Shown: positions 22,002 to 32,849 of the stretch, in pieces
Layout: every line of letters begins with the position of its first letter
How positions within the stretch are numbered: the first letter of the stretch is position 1
DNA from: Fremontodendron californicum
Taxonomy: Eukaryota; Streptophyta; Magnoliopsida; Malvales; Malvaceae
DNA length: 64,000 nt
Direction of reading: 5' to 3'
Assembly: GCA_030761205.1 (NCBI GenBank)
Contig: JAULJL010000029.1
Location: 2,859,501-2,923,500 of the forward strand
Notes under the pieces: model-generated
Told to the model about the DNA's origin: nothing
The model's input: only the letters and a program-made list of their open reading frames with translations
Database searches by the model: none
Program-made: the position numbers and the translations under genes

Positions 22002-25000
22002 ATGGCAGCAGCTGACAACCGAACTCTCAAGGAGCTAGCCGCTCCAGACTTGGGTCAACAACCATTATGCATTGAATATGCTAATCTTGAGGTAGCTTTT
22101 GAATTAAAATCTGGTTTGATTCATCTTCTCCCAACTTTTCATGGTTTTGCAGGAGAGGATCCAAATAAGCACCTCAAGGAATTCCATGTAGTTTGCTCAA
22201 GCATGAGACCAAAAGGGGTCACGGAAGAGCAAGTTAAGTTGAGAGCCTTCCCATTCTCTCTAGCTGATTCAGCAAACGAATGGCTCTACTATCTACCATC
22301 CGGGACAATCACTACATGGAATGATATTAAGAAAGCATTCTTGGAAAGGTATTTCCCAGCATCTAAGGCTGCCAACATTAGAAAAGAGATATGTGGGATT
22401 CAACAATACAACGGAGAGTCCTTATATGAATATTGGGACAGGTTCAAGAAACTTTGTGCATCATGTCCACACCATCAGATAAGTGAACAACTTCTCATCC
22501 AATACTTTTATGAAGGTCTCATGCCTATAGAGAGAAGTATGATAGATGCTGTTAGTGGGGGGGGGAGCTCTAGTTGATAAGACTCTCGGGGCTGCTAGAA
22601 CATTAATCTCCAACATGGCAGCCAATTCTCAACAATTCTCAATGAGACATGATCCACCCCCACAACCCAAGAAAGTCAATGAAGTAAGTATATCACCCCT
22701 TGAACAAAAATTTGATAAACTGACTTCTCTTGTTCAACAATTGGCTGTAGGTAATATACAACAAATAAAGGCTTCTGGCATATGTTCAAACATGGGGCAC
22801 CAAACTAATATGTGTCCAACACTTCAAGAGGATACCAATGAACATGTGAATGCCATGGGTGGATTTATGAACCAATCAAGGAAATATGATCCTACTCAAA
22901 CACGTACAATCTAGGATGGAGGGATCATCCAAACTTCAATTATGGAGGGAACCAATCACAAACTATTCCTCCACCATTTGATAATAGGCCACCGGGTTTT
23001 CAGCAAAGATTGCAACAACCATACCAAACCCGACAACAAGTGCTACCCACCCAAAATTCAGGTACTTCTCTTGAAGATCTTGTTAAAGCTCTTTCTACTA
23101 ATACAATTCAATTTCAACAGGAAACAAAGACAAGTATCCAAAATTTGGTGACTCAAATTGGGCAATTGGCAACAACCATGAGTCAAATGCAAGCAAGGGA
23201 TTCCGGGAAATTACCTTCCCAAACCATAGTGAATCCAAGAGAGAATGCCAATGCTATAACTCTAAGAAGTGGGAAACAGCTTGAGACACCACAAAAGGAT
23301 AGTGCTCAAGGGCAGGACAACACCATGGCATCATCTTCATATCCCAATGAGCCATTACAAAAGGTAGCTCCTAAACCATCCTTTCCTTCTTATATAACTC
23401 CTCCACCTTTTCCTAGCAGGTTAGCAAAGTCTAAGAAGGAGGAGCAAGAGAAGAAAATTTTGGAAACCTTTCAGAAAGTAGAGGTGGACATTCCTTTACT
23501 AGATGCTATCAAGCAAGTGCCAAGATATGCCAAGTTTCTAAAAGAGTTGTGCACATCTAAACGGAAGATGAAATGGAATGAAAAAGTAAGTGTGGGGGAG
23601 AATGTGTCAGCTGTTCTTCAAAAGAAACTCCCACCTAAATGCAAGGATCCAGGTATGTTTATCATTCCTTGTAAGATAGGCAACACTAGATTTGAGCGTG
23701 CTATGCTAGATCCGGGGACATCTATTAATGTCATGCCATATTCAATTTATGCTTCATTGAATCTAGGACCATTAGAGGAAACCGGTGTTATAATACAACT
23801 TGCTGACCCTTCTAACACTTATCCAAGAGGAGTTGTAGATGACGTTCTTGTACAGGTTAATGAATTGGTTTTTCTCACTGACTTTTATGTTATTGAGATG
23901 GAAGATGAGATGTCTTCTAATCCCACACCTATTCTATTAGGGAGACCATTTTTGAAAACAGCAAGAACTAAAATAGATATACATGATGGCTCTTTAACTA
24001 TGGAATTTGATGGTGAAATAATTCGCTTTAACATTTTTGAGGCTATGAGATATCCTAGTGATGTGCATTCTGTTTTTAATATTGATATAATTGACTCACT
24101 AGTGCAGCAAGCTTATGAGCTAGATGGTGAAGATAGTGAGGAGATAGTCCTTAGCAAACATCTCGGAATGGAGAATGCTATAGGGGAACTAGCCTTGAGT
24201 GACCATGTGGAAGGGGCACTAGAATCTTTACACTCGCTACCACCTAAAGATGCAAGGTTTGATGTTTCATTTATTGATTTGCCATTATCTAATGAGAAAC
24301 TTCTACCTTCCATTTTGCAAGCACCAACTTTAGAGTTGAAACCACTACCGAACCACTTGAAATATATGTTCTTAGGTGAAAAGGACACACTACCGGTCAT
24401 CATTGCCAAAGAGCTCACACCTTTGCAAGAAGAGAGACTTATCCGGGTGCTTAGAGAGCATAAAACAGCAATTGGTTGGACAATTGCCGATATCAAGGGA
24501 ATAAGCCCATCCATGTGCATGCACCGGATTTTGTTAGAGGAGGTGTCCAAACCAACAAGAGAAGCACAAAGAAGATTGAACCCTCCCATGATAGAGGTTG
24601 TGAAAAAGGAGATACTGAAGCTCCTAGATGTTGGAGTGATCTATCCTATCTCGGATAGCAAATGGGTGAGCCCGGTCCAAGTGGTTCCAAAGAAATCAGG
24701 TGTAACGGTGGTAACAAATAAAGAGAATGAACTTGTTCCTACTAGGATTCAAATAGGGTGGCGAGTTTGTATTGATTATCGTAAACTTAATTCCACAACT
24801 CGCAAAGACCACTTTCCTTTACCTTTTATTGATCAAATGCTTGAAAGGTTAGCTGGCCATTCTCATTATTGTTTTCTTGATGGTTTTTCAGGTTATAATC
24901 AGATTGCCATTGCTCCGGAGGACCAAGAGAAAACAACATTCACATGTCCATTTGGTACTTTTGCATACCGGCGTATGCCATTTGGTCTTTGTAATGCACC

Positions 25001-27230
25001 AGCTACATTCCAAAGGTGTATGGTTAGCATATTTTCAGATTATGTAGAGAATATCATAGAAGTGTTTATGGATGATTTTAGTGTCTATGGTGATTCTTTT
25101 GATAGATGTCTAGAGAACCTTACACTTGTACTTGAAAGATGCATGGAAACTAACCTTGTTTTGAATTGGGAAAAATGCCACTTTATGGTAGAACAAGGAA
25201 TACTTTTGGGCCATGTTATTTCTTCTAGAGGGATAGTGGTTGATAAATCTAAAATAGATATTATGCATTCTTTACCATATCCCACAAATGTGAGAGAGGT
25301 TCGTTCTTTTCTTGGACATGCAGGTTTCTATAGGAGATTTATCAAAGACTTCTCAAAGATCACATTACCTCTTTGCAAGCTACTACAAAAAGATGTGGTT
25401 TTTCACTTTGATGATAACTGCAAAGAGGCGTTTGAAACATTGAAGGGACTCTTGACATCAGCTCCTGTCATGCAACCACCAGATTGGAATGTACCTTTTG
25501 AAATCATGTGTGATGCTAGTGACTATGCCATTGGAGCTGTTTTGGGCCAACGGGTTGGCAAAGCCTCACATGCCATTTATTATACCTCCCGAACTCTTAA
25601 TGATGCTCAGTTAAACTATTCCACTACTGAAAAAGAACTTTTGGCTGTTGTATTTGCTTTAGAAAAATTTTGATCTTATTTAATTGGTACTAAAGTAATT
25701 GTATTTTCTGACCATGCAGCCCTTAGGTACTTACTCACTAAGAATGAGGCCCAACCAAGGTTGATTAGATGGATACTTCTCTGAGAAGAGTTTGATTTGG
25801 AGATAAAAGATAAGAGAGGTAGTGACAACTTGGTTGCGGACCGTCTTAGCCGTTTAGTTCATGAAGAGGATACACTACCCTTGAATGAGAACTTTCCTGA
25901 TGAGCAACTTCTTTTTATAAGTACAACAACTCCTTGGTATGCCGATATTGTTAATTACTTAGTTACCAAGAAGTTGCCACAAGTGTTGACACAAGCTCAA
26001 AGAAATAAGATCAAGAGTGATTCCAATTACTACATATGGGATGATCCTTACCTTTGGAAGCATTGCTTCGATCAGATTATAAGAAGGCGTGTACTCGAAT
26101 CTGAATTTCAATCTATTCTCACCTTTTGTCACTCTTATGCATATGGAGGACACTTTGGATCCAGAAGGACTGCCATGAAAGTTTTTGATTCTGGATTTTA
26201 TTGGCCTACTATGTTCAAAGATGCATACCTCTTTTGTAAGTCATGCGATCATTGCCAAAGAACAGGTAACTTAGGTGCTAGAAATCAAATGCCTCAAACT
26301 CCAATACTTATTGTTGAAATTTTTGATGTCTGGGGCATGGATTTCCTGGGACCTTTTCCTTCTTCTTTTGGTAATCTTTATATTTTACTTGCCGTTGATT
26401 ATGTTTCAAAGTGGGTGGAAGCAAAATCCACTAGGACTAATGACTCTAAAGTTGTTTCAGATTTTGTCAAGACTAACATCTTTGCTAGGTTTGGAACACC
26501 AAAGGCCATAATCAGCGATAGAGGCACTCACCTTTGCAATAGGACTATGGAAGCACTTTTGAGGAAGTATAACATCACACACAAGGTCTCCACCTCATAT
26601 CATCCTCAAACTAGTGGGCAAGCTGAAGTGTCAAACCGAGAAGTTAAGTCCATCCTTGAAAAGACAGTTAATCCAAATAGGAAGGATTGGAGTTCACGAC
26701 TTGATGATGCACTTTGGGCTTATAGGACAGCATATAAGACACCCATTGGTATGTCTCTTTATCGATTTGTTTATGGTAAGCCTTGTCATCTTCCGGTTGA
26801 ATTAGAACATAAGGCATGTTGGGCTATCAAACAATGCAACATGGAGATGGATGAGGCAGGTAAGCAAATAAAACTAGACCTACAAGAATTAGAGGAGATA
26901 AGAAATGACGCCTATGAGAATTTTAGGATTTACAAGGAAAAGACTAAGGCATTCCATGACAATATGATATCAAGAAAGGACTTTGTTGTTGGACAAAAAG
27001 TTCTTCTCTTCCATTCACGCCGTAAGTTATTTCCAGGTAAGTTATGTTCTCGTTGGGTTGGACCTTTTGTTATTACTAATGTATTTACTCATGGTGAAGT
27101 TGAAATCCAAAGCCCAAAAACAAATAAGGCATTCAAAGTGAATGGTCATCGATTGAAGCCTTACTATGAGAACTTTCCAGTACAAGATGTGGAGGAGTTA
27201 CCACTCTTTGAGCCAAATTATGTTGAATAA
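22002..27230 (+). pseudogene. gag-pol: AthC gag-pol (two frameshifts, two stops)
   Basis: An Athila gag-pol of about 1740 codons. Gag capsid: 22002-22565 (LLPTFHGFAGEDPNKHLKEF, YYLPSGTITTWNDIKKAF). A run of nine G at 22557-22565 shifts the frame; the related copy near 49020 has four G. The next stretch (to about 22900) carries the zinc knuckle GICSNMGHQTNMC, whose first Cys is Ser here. A one-base loss near 22890-22905 restores the first frame. Protease LDPGTSINVMPY lies near 23707, RT near 24600-25150 with FMDD at 25065-25076, then RNase H. TGA stops at 25671 and 25782 separate the integrase (25797-27230: zinc-binding HSYAYGGHFG and CKSCDHCQ, core GMDFLGPF, ISDRG, HPQTSGQAEVSNREV). No splice evidence. 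Inactive, though damage is slight. Confidence 0.93.
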
Positions 27231-27278
27231 TAATGGCATGGGTCTAAGTTAGGCTGAGGACAATAAACCAAGCGCTTC

Positions 27279-27294
27279 TTGGGAGGCAACCCAA
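27279..27294 (+). promoter_or_regulatory. conserved post-pol hairpin TTGGGAGGCAACCCAA
   Basis: A 5-bp stem TTGGG/CCCAA with loop AGGCAA, 48 bases after the pol stop, in the context AGCGCTTCTTGGGAGGCAAC. The equivalent motif follows the coding region in AthG (53046-53063, minus) and ElementE (40857-40877). It may be an RNA element; function unknown. Confidence 0.6.
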
Positions 27295-27398
27295 AAGGAT
27301 GGAGAGCATCTATTATATCAGATTTGCATATTCCTTACTCTCCATCATTCTATCTTTTATTGTTTTTCTTTTGTTTTGTTTAGTAGTTCTTTTCTCTT

Positions 27399-27469
27399 AC
27401 ACATAATTCTTGCATTGGGGGATAATAGCATTACATTGAGGACAATGTAAAAATTATGTGTGGGGGAAA
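27399..27469 (+). promoter_or_regulatory. large hairpin next to an internal PPT-like tract
   Basis: ACACATAATTCTTGCATTG (27399-27417) pairs with 27443-27461 over 19 positions with two mismatches, both able to form wobble-type pairs. Inside it a perfect 8-bp hairpin TTACATTG-AGGA-CAATGTAA (27431-27450) competes. GTGTGGGGGAAAG follows at once. ElementE has the same module twice (41054-41122, 43246-43300). Confidence 0.55.
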
Positions 27470-28813
27470 GAATTTAGGATTTTCTTTAGTGTGTTTTGTT
27501 TTTGATTCTTTTTATTTTGTTTTTAGTGTGTTTTAGTTACTTTCAATACTATGATGAGATATGAATTGCATAAGTCTAAAACTGATTTATTAGTGAGAAG
27601 ATTTTCATGAGAATTGAGCTTGATCTCATTTTTTTGAGCCAATGTTAATATGATATGTTGATTGAGAAAGAAGCATGTTTAGACTTAAATCTGACTTGTA
27701 TAATCATCCTTGTGAGTTTTTGAGCCCATATGATTGATGCATTATACATATCAATCTAATTTCTTTCTTGAGTGCTCTTATGATCATATGATTCTCTAGA
27801 ACTTGCTTTAAACCTTGTTGAGACTATATTGATGAATGTGACAACATGAATATGATAGAGGCATTAGGATTTTTAACCAGGGCCAAACAGCCATCCCTTA
27901 TTGATGTTCCAAGAGAACATCCCCCTTAGTGAACTAATTTGAGCCTACATTGAATAAGCTATTTCTTTGGTAATCATAACTTGTCCCTAACCAAAATATA
28001 CTTATTTATATCTTTACCCTTGTTCCAAAGATGAATTAGCATGTTTTGAGACATGTTGCAAAGACAAGGAAGATCTATTGAAAATTTGGGTTAGAAACAA
28101 GAAATAAGTGTGGGGGAAAAGAAAAGAAAAGTCAAGAGAAAAAGAAAGGGAATATTGGCAAATACATTCCTATGTGAAAAAAAAAATGAAAAAAAATATA
28201 TATATATATATATATGAATCATCTCTTGAACTTGTGGAAAAAGAAAAAGATGTTACAAAGTTGTTTAGAATGAAGAAAAGACCCAACATGAATATTCGAC
28301 CTATGTATTATGTGCTTTGTAAAGAGTTTTGAGAAGTTTTCTTTGTATGAATCTTATTATGTCTCTAAACTCTATGAAATCTTTGGAACCGTTGTAATAT
28401 CCTTTTCCTTTTATTCTTTAACTATATTTATTACCCCTTGGCCCCATTACAACCTTGAATAAAGACCTCTTGATTTATGAAGTTGCATGATCTAAATAGT
28501 GGATAATAGGTGGACAAGCAAGCATATGGTAGAACTGTTTTCATGAGATTGATTGAGTGTAAACACTTAACCACTACTTTAAAAAGTGAAAATCATGAGA
28601 GTATCCCATGTGAGAAGTTGAGATTAAGTTTGAACATGCACTATTTTGATTGAGATATGTTATGTTAACTTAACTCAAACCCTTTACTATCAAGCATGAT
28701 TCTTTGTGAAACTCTTTAAGCTATTGATTAGTTTGTAAGACATGTTAATTGATTATCTATAGGTTGTATTGAAAGTGAACTATATTTGGTTTTCTTACCT
28801 TGTGTCTATTTGA

Positions 28814-28854
28814 TTTTGCTCGAGGACTAGCAAAAGATTAAGTGTGGGGGAATT
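28814..28854 (+). promoter_or_regulatory. AthC hairpin and polypurine tract
   Basis: Stem TTTTGCT (28814-28820) and AGCAAAA (28829-28835) around CGAGGACT, then the PPT AAGTGTGGGGGAATT (28840-28854) touching the 3' LTR start. The same hairpin-PPT pair, with a changed stem that still pairs, lies at 44800-44836 in ElementE and, on the minus strand, at 49514-49552 in AthG. Confidence 0.75.
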
Positions 28855-30676
28855 TGATAAGTGCTTAATTTCATACATTTTCCTATTTAATTTCCTTATA
28901 CTTTGTGCTTTGATTCTTACTTCCTTGACATTTTACTAGGTTTTTATGCTTTGTAGGTATTTTGGAGGAGATGAAGTCAAAACATGTCAATTAGGATTTG
29001 AAAGAGCTTACAAAATCACAATCACAAGATGGAAAAAGAGTTGGGAGTCAAAAAGATCAAATTCTTGGTGCAAAGCAAGAAGACAGATTTGACCTCCGGA
29101 GCTTGTTGTTAAGAAAACATAATGTTAGACTCTTTACTCGAAGAAACTTCCTTCTTGACTTTTGAAGATCACTTGATTAACTTTCCAAAGGTTGGTCATG
29201 GGCCGAAATCAGATAAGAAATAGTCATCCAAATAGGCATCGAAATATCTCCCTAAAGACCCAAGTGGCAGAAAAAACCCTAGCCGTAAATCACATCCTTT
29301 TCTTAATAACCTAGCTGACATTTATGTTTATCCTTGTTAAAGAAGGATTAGTGACTGTCAAGTTGCATTAATTGCATTAATTTCAAGTATCTTTCTTTAA
29401 AGCTAATCCTAATCAAAGTAGGAGAATTAAATCAGCCAAGACCTTCCTTCCTTACACTTACTTTGGCTGCAAGTTTGTAATCTCTCTTCATTAAAGAGTG
29501 CTTTGACTAAAACTTTCCTACTTTATTCAAACTTGGCTGCCAAGGCTTATATCTTTCCTTAAAACATAAAAGTCAACCACTTTTCCTTAACTTTAGCCAC
29601 AAGTCAACATTTATTGAAGGGAGAGAGCTGAAATTCACTTGTTTGATGCCCTAGCTATTGCCTATAAATAGAGATCAAGGGGGCAAACGAAATTGACACT
29701 TCTCCAAGCATCAAAGTACTGATTTCTTCTTTGTTTTAGAGTTTTTGAGAGAACAAGAGGCTGGATAATTAATACTCTTCTTCTTCTTCTTCTTCTTCTT
29801 TCTTTCTTTTATTTTCTTCTTAGATTCTATTTAATTTTATGTTTATGTTTACAATGCCCATGCTAGGCTAAACTTTTATTTGGTTAAGGGTGATTTCAAA
29901 GCCCTAGACATGTTATGTAATTAATTTTCAGAATCTATCTATCATTGTTTTCTACAAAGTTGCTTATGTTCTTCTACTAAAATTGTTCATGATGATGTTT
30001 TGATTTGTTTACGTGGCCAACTAGATAAATCTTGATAATTGTCTAATGCTAGTTTAGGAGTCTTGATCCGTGTAATTGTCTTGATTTCCTATTCATAAGT
30101 GGCAATTTCTGATTAATGATTATGGTCAAGTTTTCAATAATTGCAAAGTGAAACATAACCTAAGTTGAACAATCTGAGCTTATGTGTTTGTTGCTTAGAT
30201 CAACCTATCTTTCTCATCATAAAGCTGCTATTAAATTGAACTTTACAGAGCTTATTCTAGGTTGTTTGATAGTTAGAGATTAAATAGAGAGCTTGTTCTA
30301 TTTAACGACAAACTAAGGAAAGATTGGGGTAACAGAGCTTGTTGTTATCTACGGTTGTTAACTTTGATAGCGAATTAATGTTGATAGATATGAAATTGAT
30401 TCTTAATGATGTCTAGTGGTGGAGAATGAAACCTTAACCATATTTCTCATATTTGATTCTTCTTAATTACTTGTTTTCTCATTCTTATTGTTAACTTTAA
30501 TTTAAATCTGATTTCAAAATCCCCTTTAGTTTTGTTTACTTGTTTTTAAGTGATAAACTATTAACTTAGAAACTAAAACCCAATCCCTGAGGACTCGACC
30601 CTTGCTAATCACTATACTCTACGATTGATTTTTTTAAGTGCAAGGTTAAATAAGATACACTCTTTTGGGTACATCA
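28855..30676 (+). repeat. AthC 3' LTR, 1822 bp
   Basis: TGATAAGTGC to GGGTACATCA, followed by TSD AAAAT at 30677-30681. TATA box at 29663-29670. About 15 substitutions or small indels against 19956-21778 by eye, for example TGCATCA to TACATCA at the very end. Confidence 0.93.
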
Positions 30677-30681
30677 AAAAT

Positions 30682-30963
30682 GTTCATTCGGCCAAGGACA
30701 AGAACTTCCGAGAGAAGTTAACACGTGATTCGGCCAATGGAAAATAAAAAGAGAAAATAAGTTTTCTCTATAAAACAATACTCGAAAGATTAATTTCTTT
30801 GCATTTTCGAAGAACTTAGTGCTGTGGCAAACATACAATTTTCTATTACGTGATCTTGTCTCCGACTAGTGAATCAAGATTGGTTCCGTATCGAACAATC
30901 CTGTAAGTTATTTAATTCCGCATTTGATTATCGATTGTTTACATGATAATCTACACTTGATTG
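30682..30963 (+). repeat. CopiaB 3' LTR, right part
   Basis: Continuation of the LTR left at 18282: GTTCATTCGGCCAAGGACAA through TTTTCTCTATAAAACAATAC to near TTGATTGTCA. The right boundary is uncertain (between about 30935 and 30966), because Tat coding sequence takes over at once and the other copia LTR is missing. Confidence 0.55.
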
Positions 30964-32849
30964 TCAGTAAGAACGACAAGATGGCAAGTGTTGCTTTCCA
31001 AATACGATATTGTGTATGTGAGGCAAAAGGCTATAAAGGGTAGCGCAGTAGCCGATTCCTAGCAAGTCGAGCAGTGAAGGATTATGAGCCTCTGGAATTT
31101 GATTTCCCTGATGAAGACCTAATGTGTGTCTCACAAGAAGGAGAGACTTCTTCTGAGAAGAAAACCTGGAATATGTATTTTGATGGCGCATCTAATGCCA
31201 TGGGGCATGGATCAGTGCGGTACTCATATCCCCTGAGGAAGATTACTATCCTTTCACTGCTAGAATTGGATTTTTATTGTACAAACAATATCGCTGAGTA
31301 TGAAGCATGTACCATGGGTCTCCGCGACGCCATAGAAAGGAAAATCAAAACACTAGAGGTCATCGGAGATTCAGCCTTGGTGATATACCAACTGCGTGGA
31401 GAGTGGGAAACCCGGGATGCAAAGTTAATCCGATATCGTGAGCTTATACTTGCCCCGAGAAGAAAATCGAATGGCGGACGTTATAGCCATTTTATCATCA
31501 ATGTTTAAAGTGAATGAAAAGGCTGAAGTTGTGCCAATCAAAATGAGCATATATGAGTCTCTTGCCCACTGTTTAAGTATCGAAGAAGAAGCGGATGGTC
31601 ACCCGTGGTATTACGACATCTTGCAATACATCAAGAGTCAAAAGTACCCTGAGCAAGCAACGGAAAATGATATGAGAACCCTGAGAAGATTGGCGATGGG
31701 TTTTGTCTTACATGGTGAAATCCTTTACAAAAAAGGGAAAGACCAAGTTTTGTTGAGGTGTGTTGTTTCTGTTGAGGCTCAGAGAATCTTCGAAGAGGTC
31801 CACAAAAGGATATGTGGCACTCACGCCAATGGCCACATGCTAGCTAGACAGATGACGAGGGTAGGATACTATTGGCTAACCATGGAAGGGGATTGCATTA
31901 ACTATTCCCGGAAGTGCCATAAATGCCAGATATACACCGACAAGATTCATGTGCCACCATCGCAGCTGCATGTCATGACGGCTCCATGGCCATTTTCAAT
32001 GTGTGGAATGGATATTATCACGCCCATTACCCCGAAAGTTTCGAATGGACACCACTTCATCCTGGTAGCCATAGACTACTTCACAAAGTGGGTAGAAGCA
32101 GCTTCCTATGCCAATGTAACAAAGTCAGTGGTGTGCAGATTCCTCAAGAAAGAGATTGTGTACCGGTACAGACTCCCATAAAAAATAATTTCAGATAATG
32201 CTCTCAATCTGAACAATAAGATGATGAGAGAAATATGAACCCCGTTCAAGATCAAGCACCATAATTCAGCATCTTACCGTCCGAAAATGAATGGGGCAGT
32301 AGAAGCAGCCAACAAGAACATCAAGAAAATTGTTAAAAGATGACTGATGTGTACAAAGATTGGCATGAGATCTTGCCTTTTGCTCTCCATGCATATCGTA
32401 CTTCGTTCGCACATCTACAGGGGCTGCATTGTTTCTCTGGTATACATGATGGAAACAGTGCTGCCTATTGAGGTTGAAATCCCTTCACTCGGGTTTTGAT
32501 GGAAGTGGGCCTAGAAGAAGCAGAATGTGTTAGAGCTCGCTGTGAACAGTTGAATCTCATCGAGGAGAAAAGATTGAAGGCAATTTGTCATGGTTAGATG
32601 TATCAGAAAAGGATGATTCCAGGCCAATATAAGAAGGTTCGCCCCAGGCAGTTTCGAGAAGGAGAGTTGGTAATGAGGAAGGTTCTCCCTATTGTGAAAG
32701 ATCCCCGCAGAAAATGGGCTCCGAATTGGGAAGGACCCTATGTGGTGAAAAGAGCTTTTTCTGGAGGAGCATTGATTTTAACTCGGATGGACGATGATGA
32801 ATTGAGAAATCCCGTGAATGCCGACGAATTGAAGAAGTACTATGCCTGA
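30964..32849 (+). pseudogene. pol: TatD RNase H-integrase (broken)
   Basis: Starts inside the RT-linked RNase H tail (TRWQVLLSKYDIVYVRQKAI). 31074-31440 is the additional RNase H characteristic of Tat elements: MYFDGASNAMG, TNNIAEYEACTMGL and VIGDSALVIYQLRGEW supply the D, E and D catalytic positions. After a frameshift near 31440 comes integrase (31438-32181): zinc-finger H..H (HKRICGTHANGHML) and C..C (CHKCQIY), core GMDIITP and LVAIDYFTKWVEAA, then a TAA stop at about 32179 and further breaks. The C-terminal domain is open at 32598-32849 (MRKVLPIVKDPRRKWAPNWE). Dead copy. Confidence 0.9.

Larger units (their letters stand above)
27231..28813 (+). other. AthC 3' untranslated region
   Basis: About 1.6 kb between integrase and PPT with no credible ORF; the frame at 28108-28332 is a purine/AT stretch. 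It holds two conserved hairpins (27279, 27399) and two internal PPT-like GTGTGGGGG motifs (27458 and 28109). The sequence from about 27380 onward is closely shared with ElementE (43200 to 44830). Confidence 0.75.
18283..30676 (+). mobile_element. AthC: Athila-type LTR retrotransposon with tandem 5' units
   Basis: A 12394-bp insertion inside the CopiaB LTR, bounded by TSD AAAAT (18278-18282 and 30677-30681). Order: two tandem 836/837-bp composite units, 5' LTR (1823 bp), PBS for tRNA-Asp, gag-pol, long 3' UTR with hairpins, PPT, 3' LTR (1822 bp). By eye the LTRs differ at about 15 positions (under 1 percent), so it is young, yet gag-pol has two frameshifts and two stops. RT, protease and integrase sequence and the TTTTTGGCGCCGTTGCCGGG PBS region place it in the Athila clade. 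No env-like ORF is seen. Confidence 0.93.

Noticed and set aside
24113..24589. 158-codon minus-strand ORF within AthC pol
   Set aside because: Shadow of the gag-pol frame on the opposite strand.
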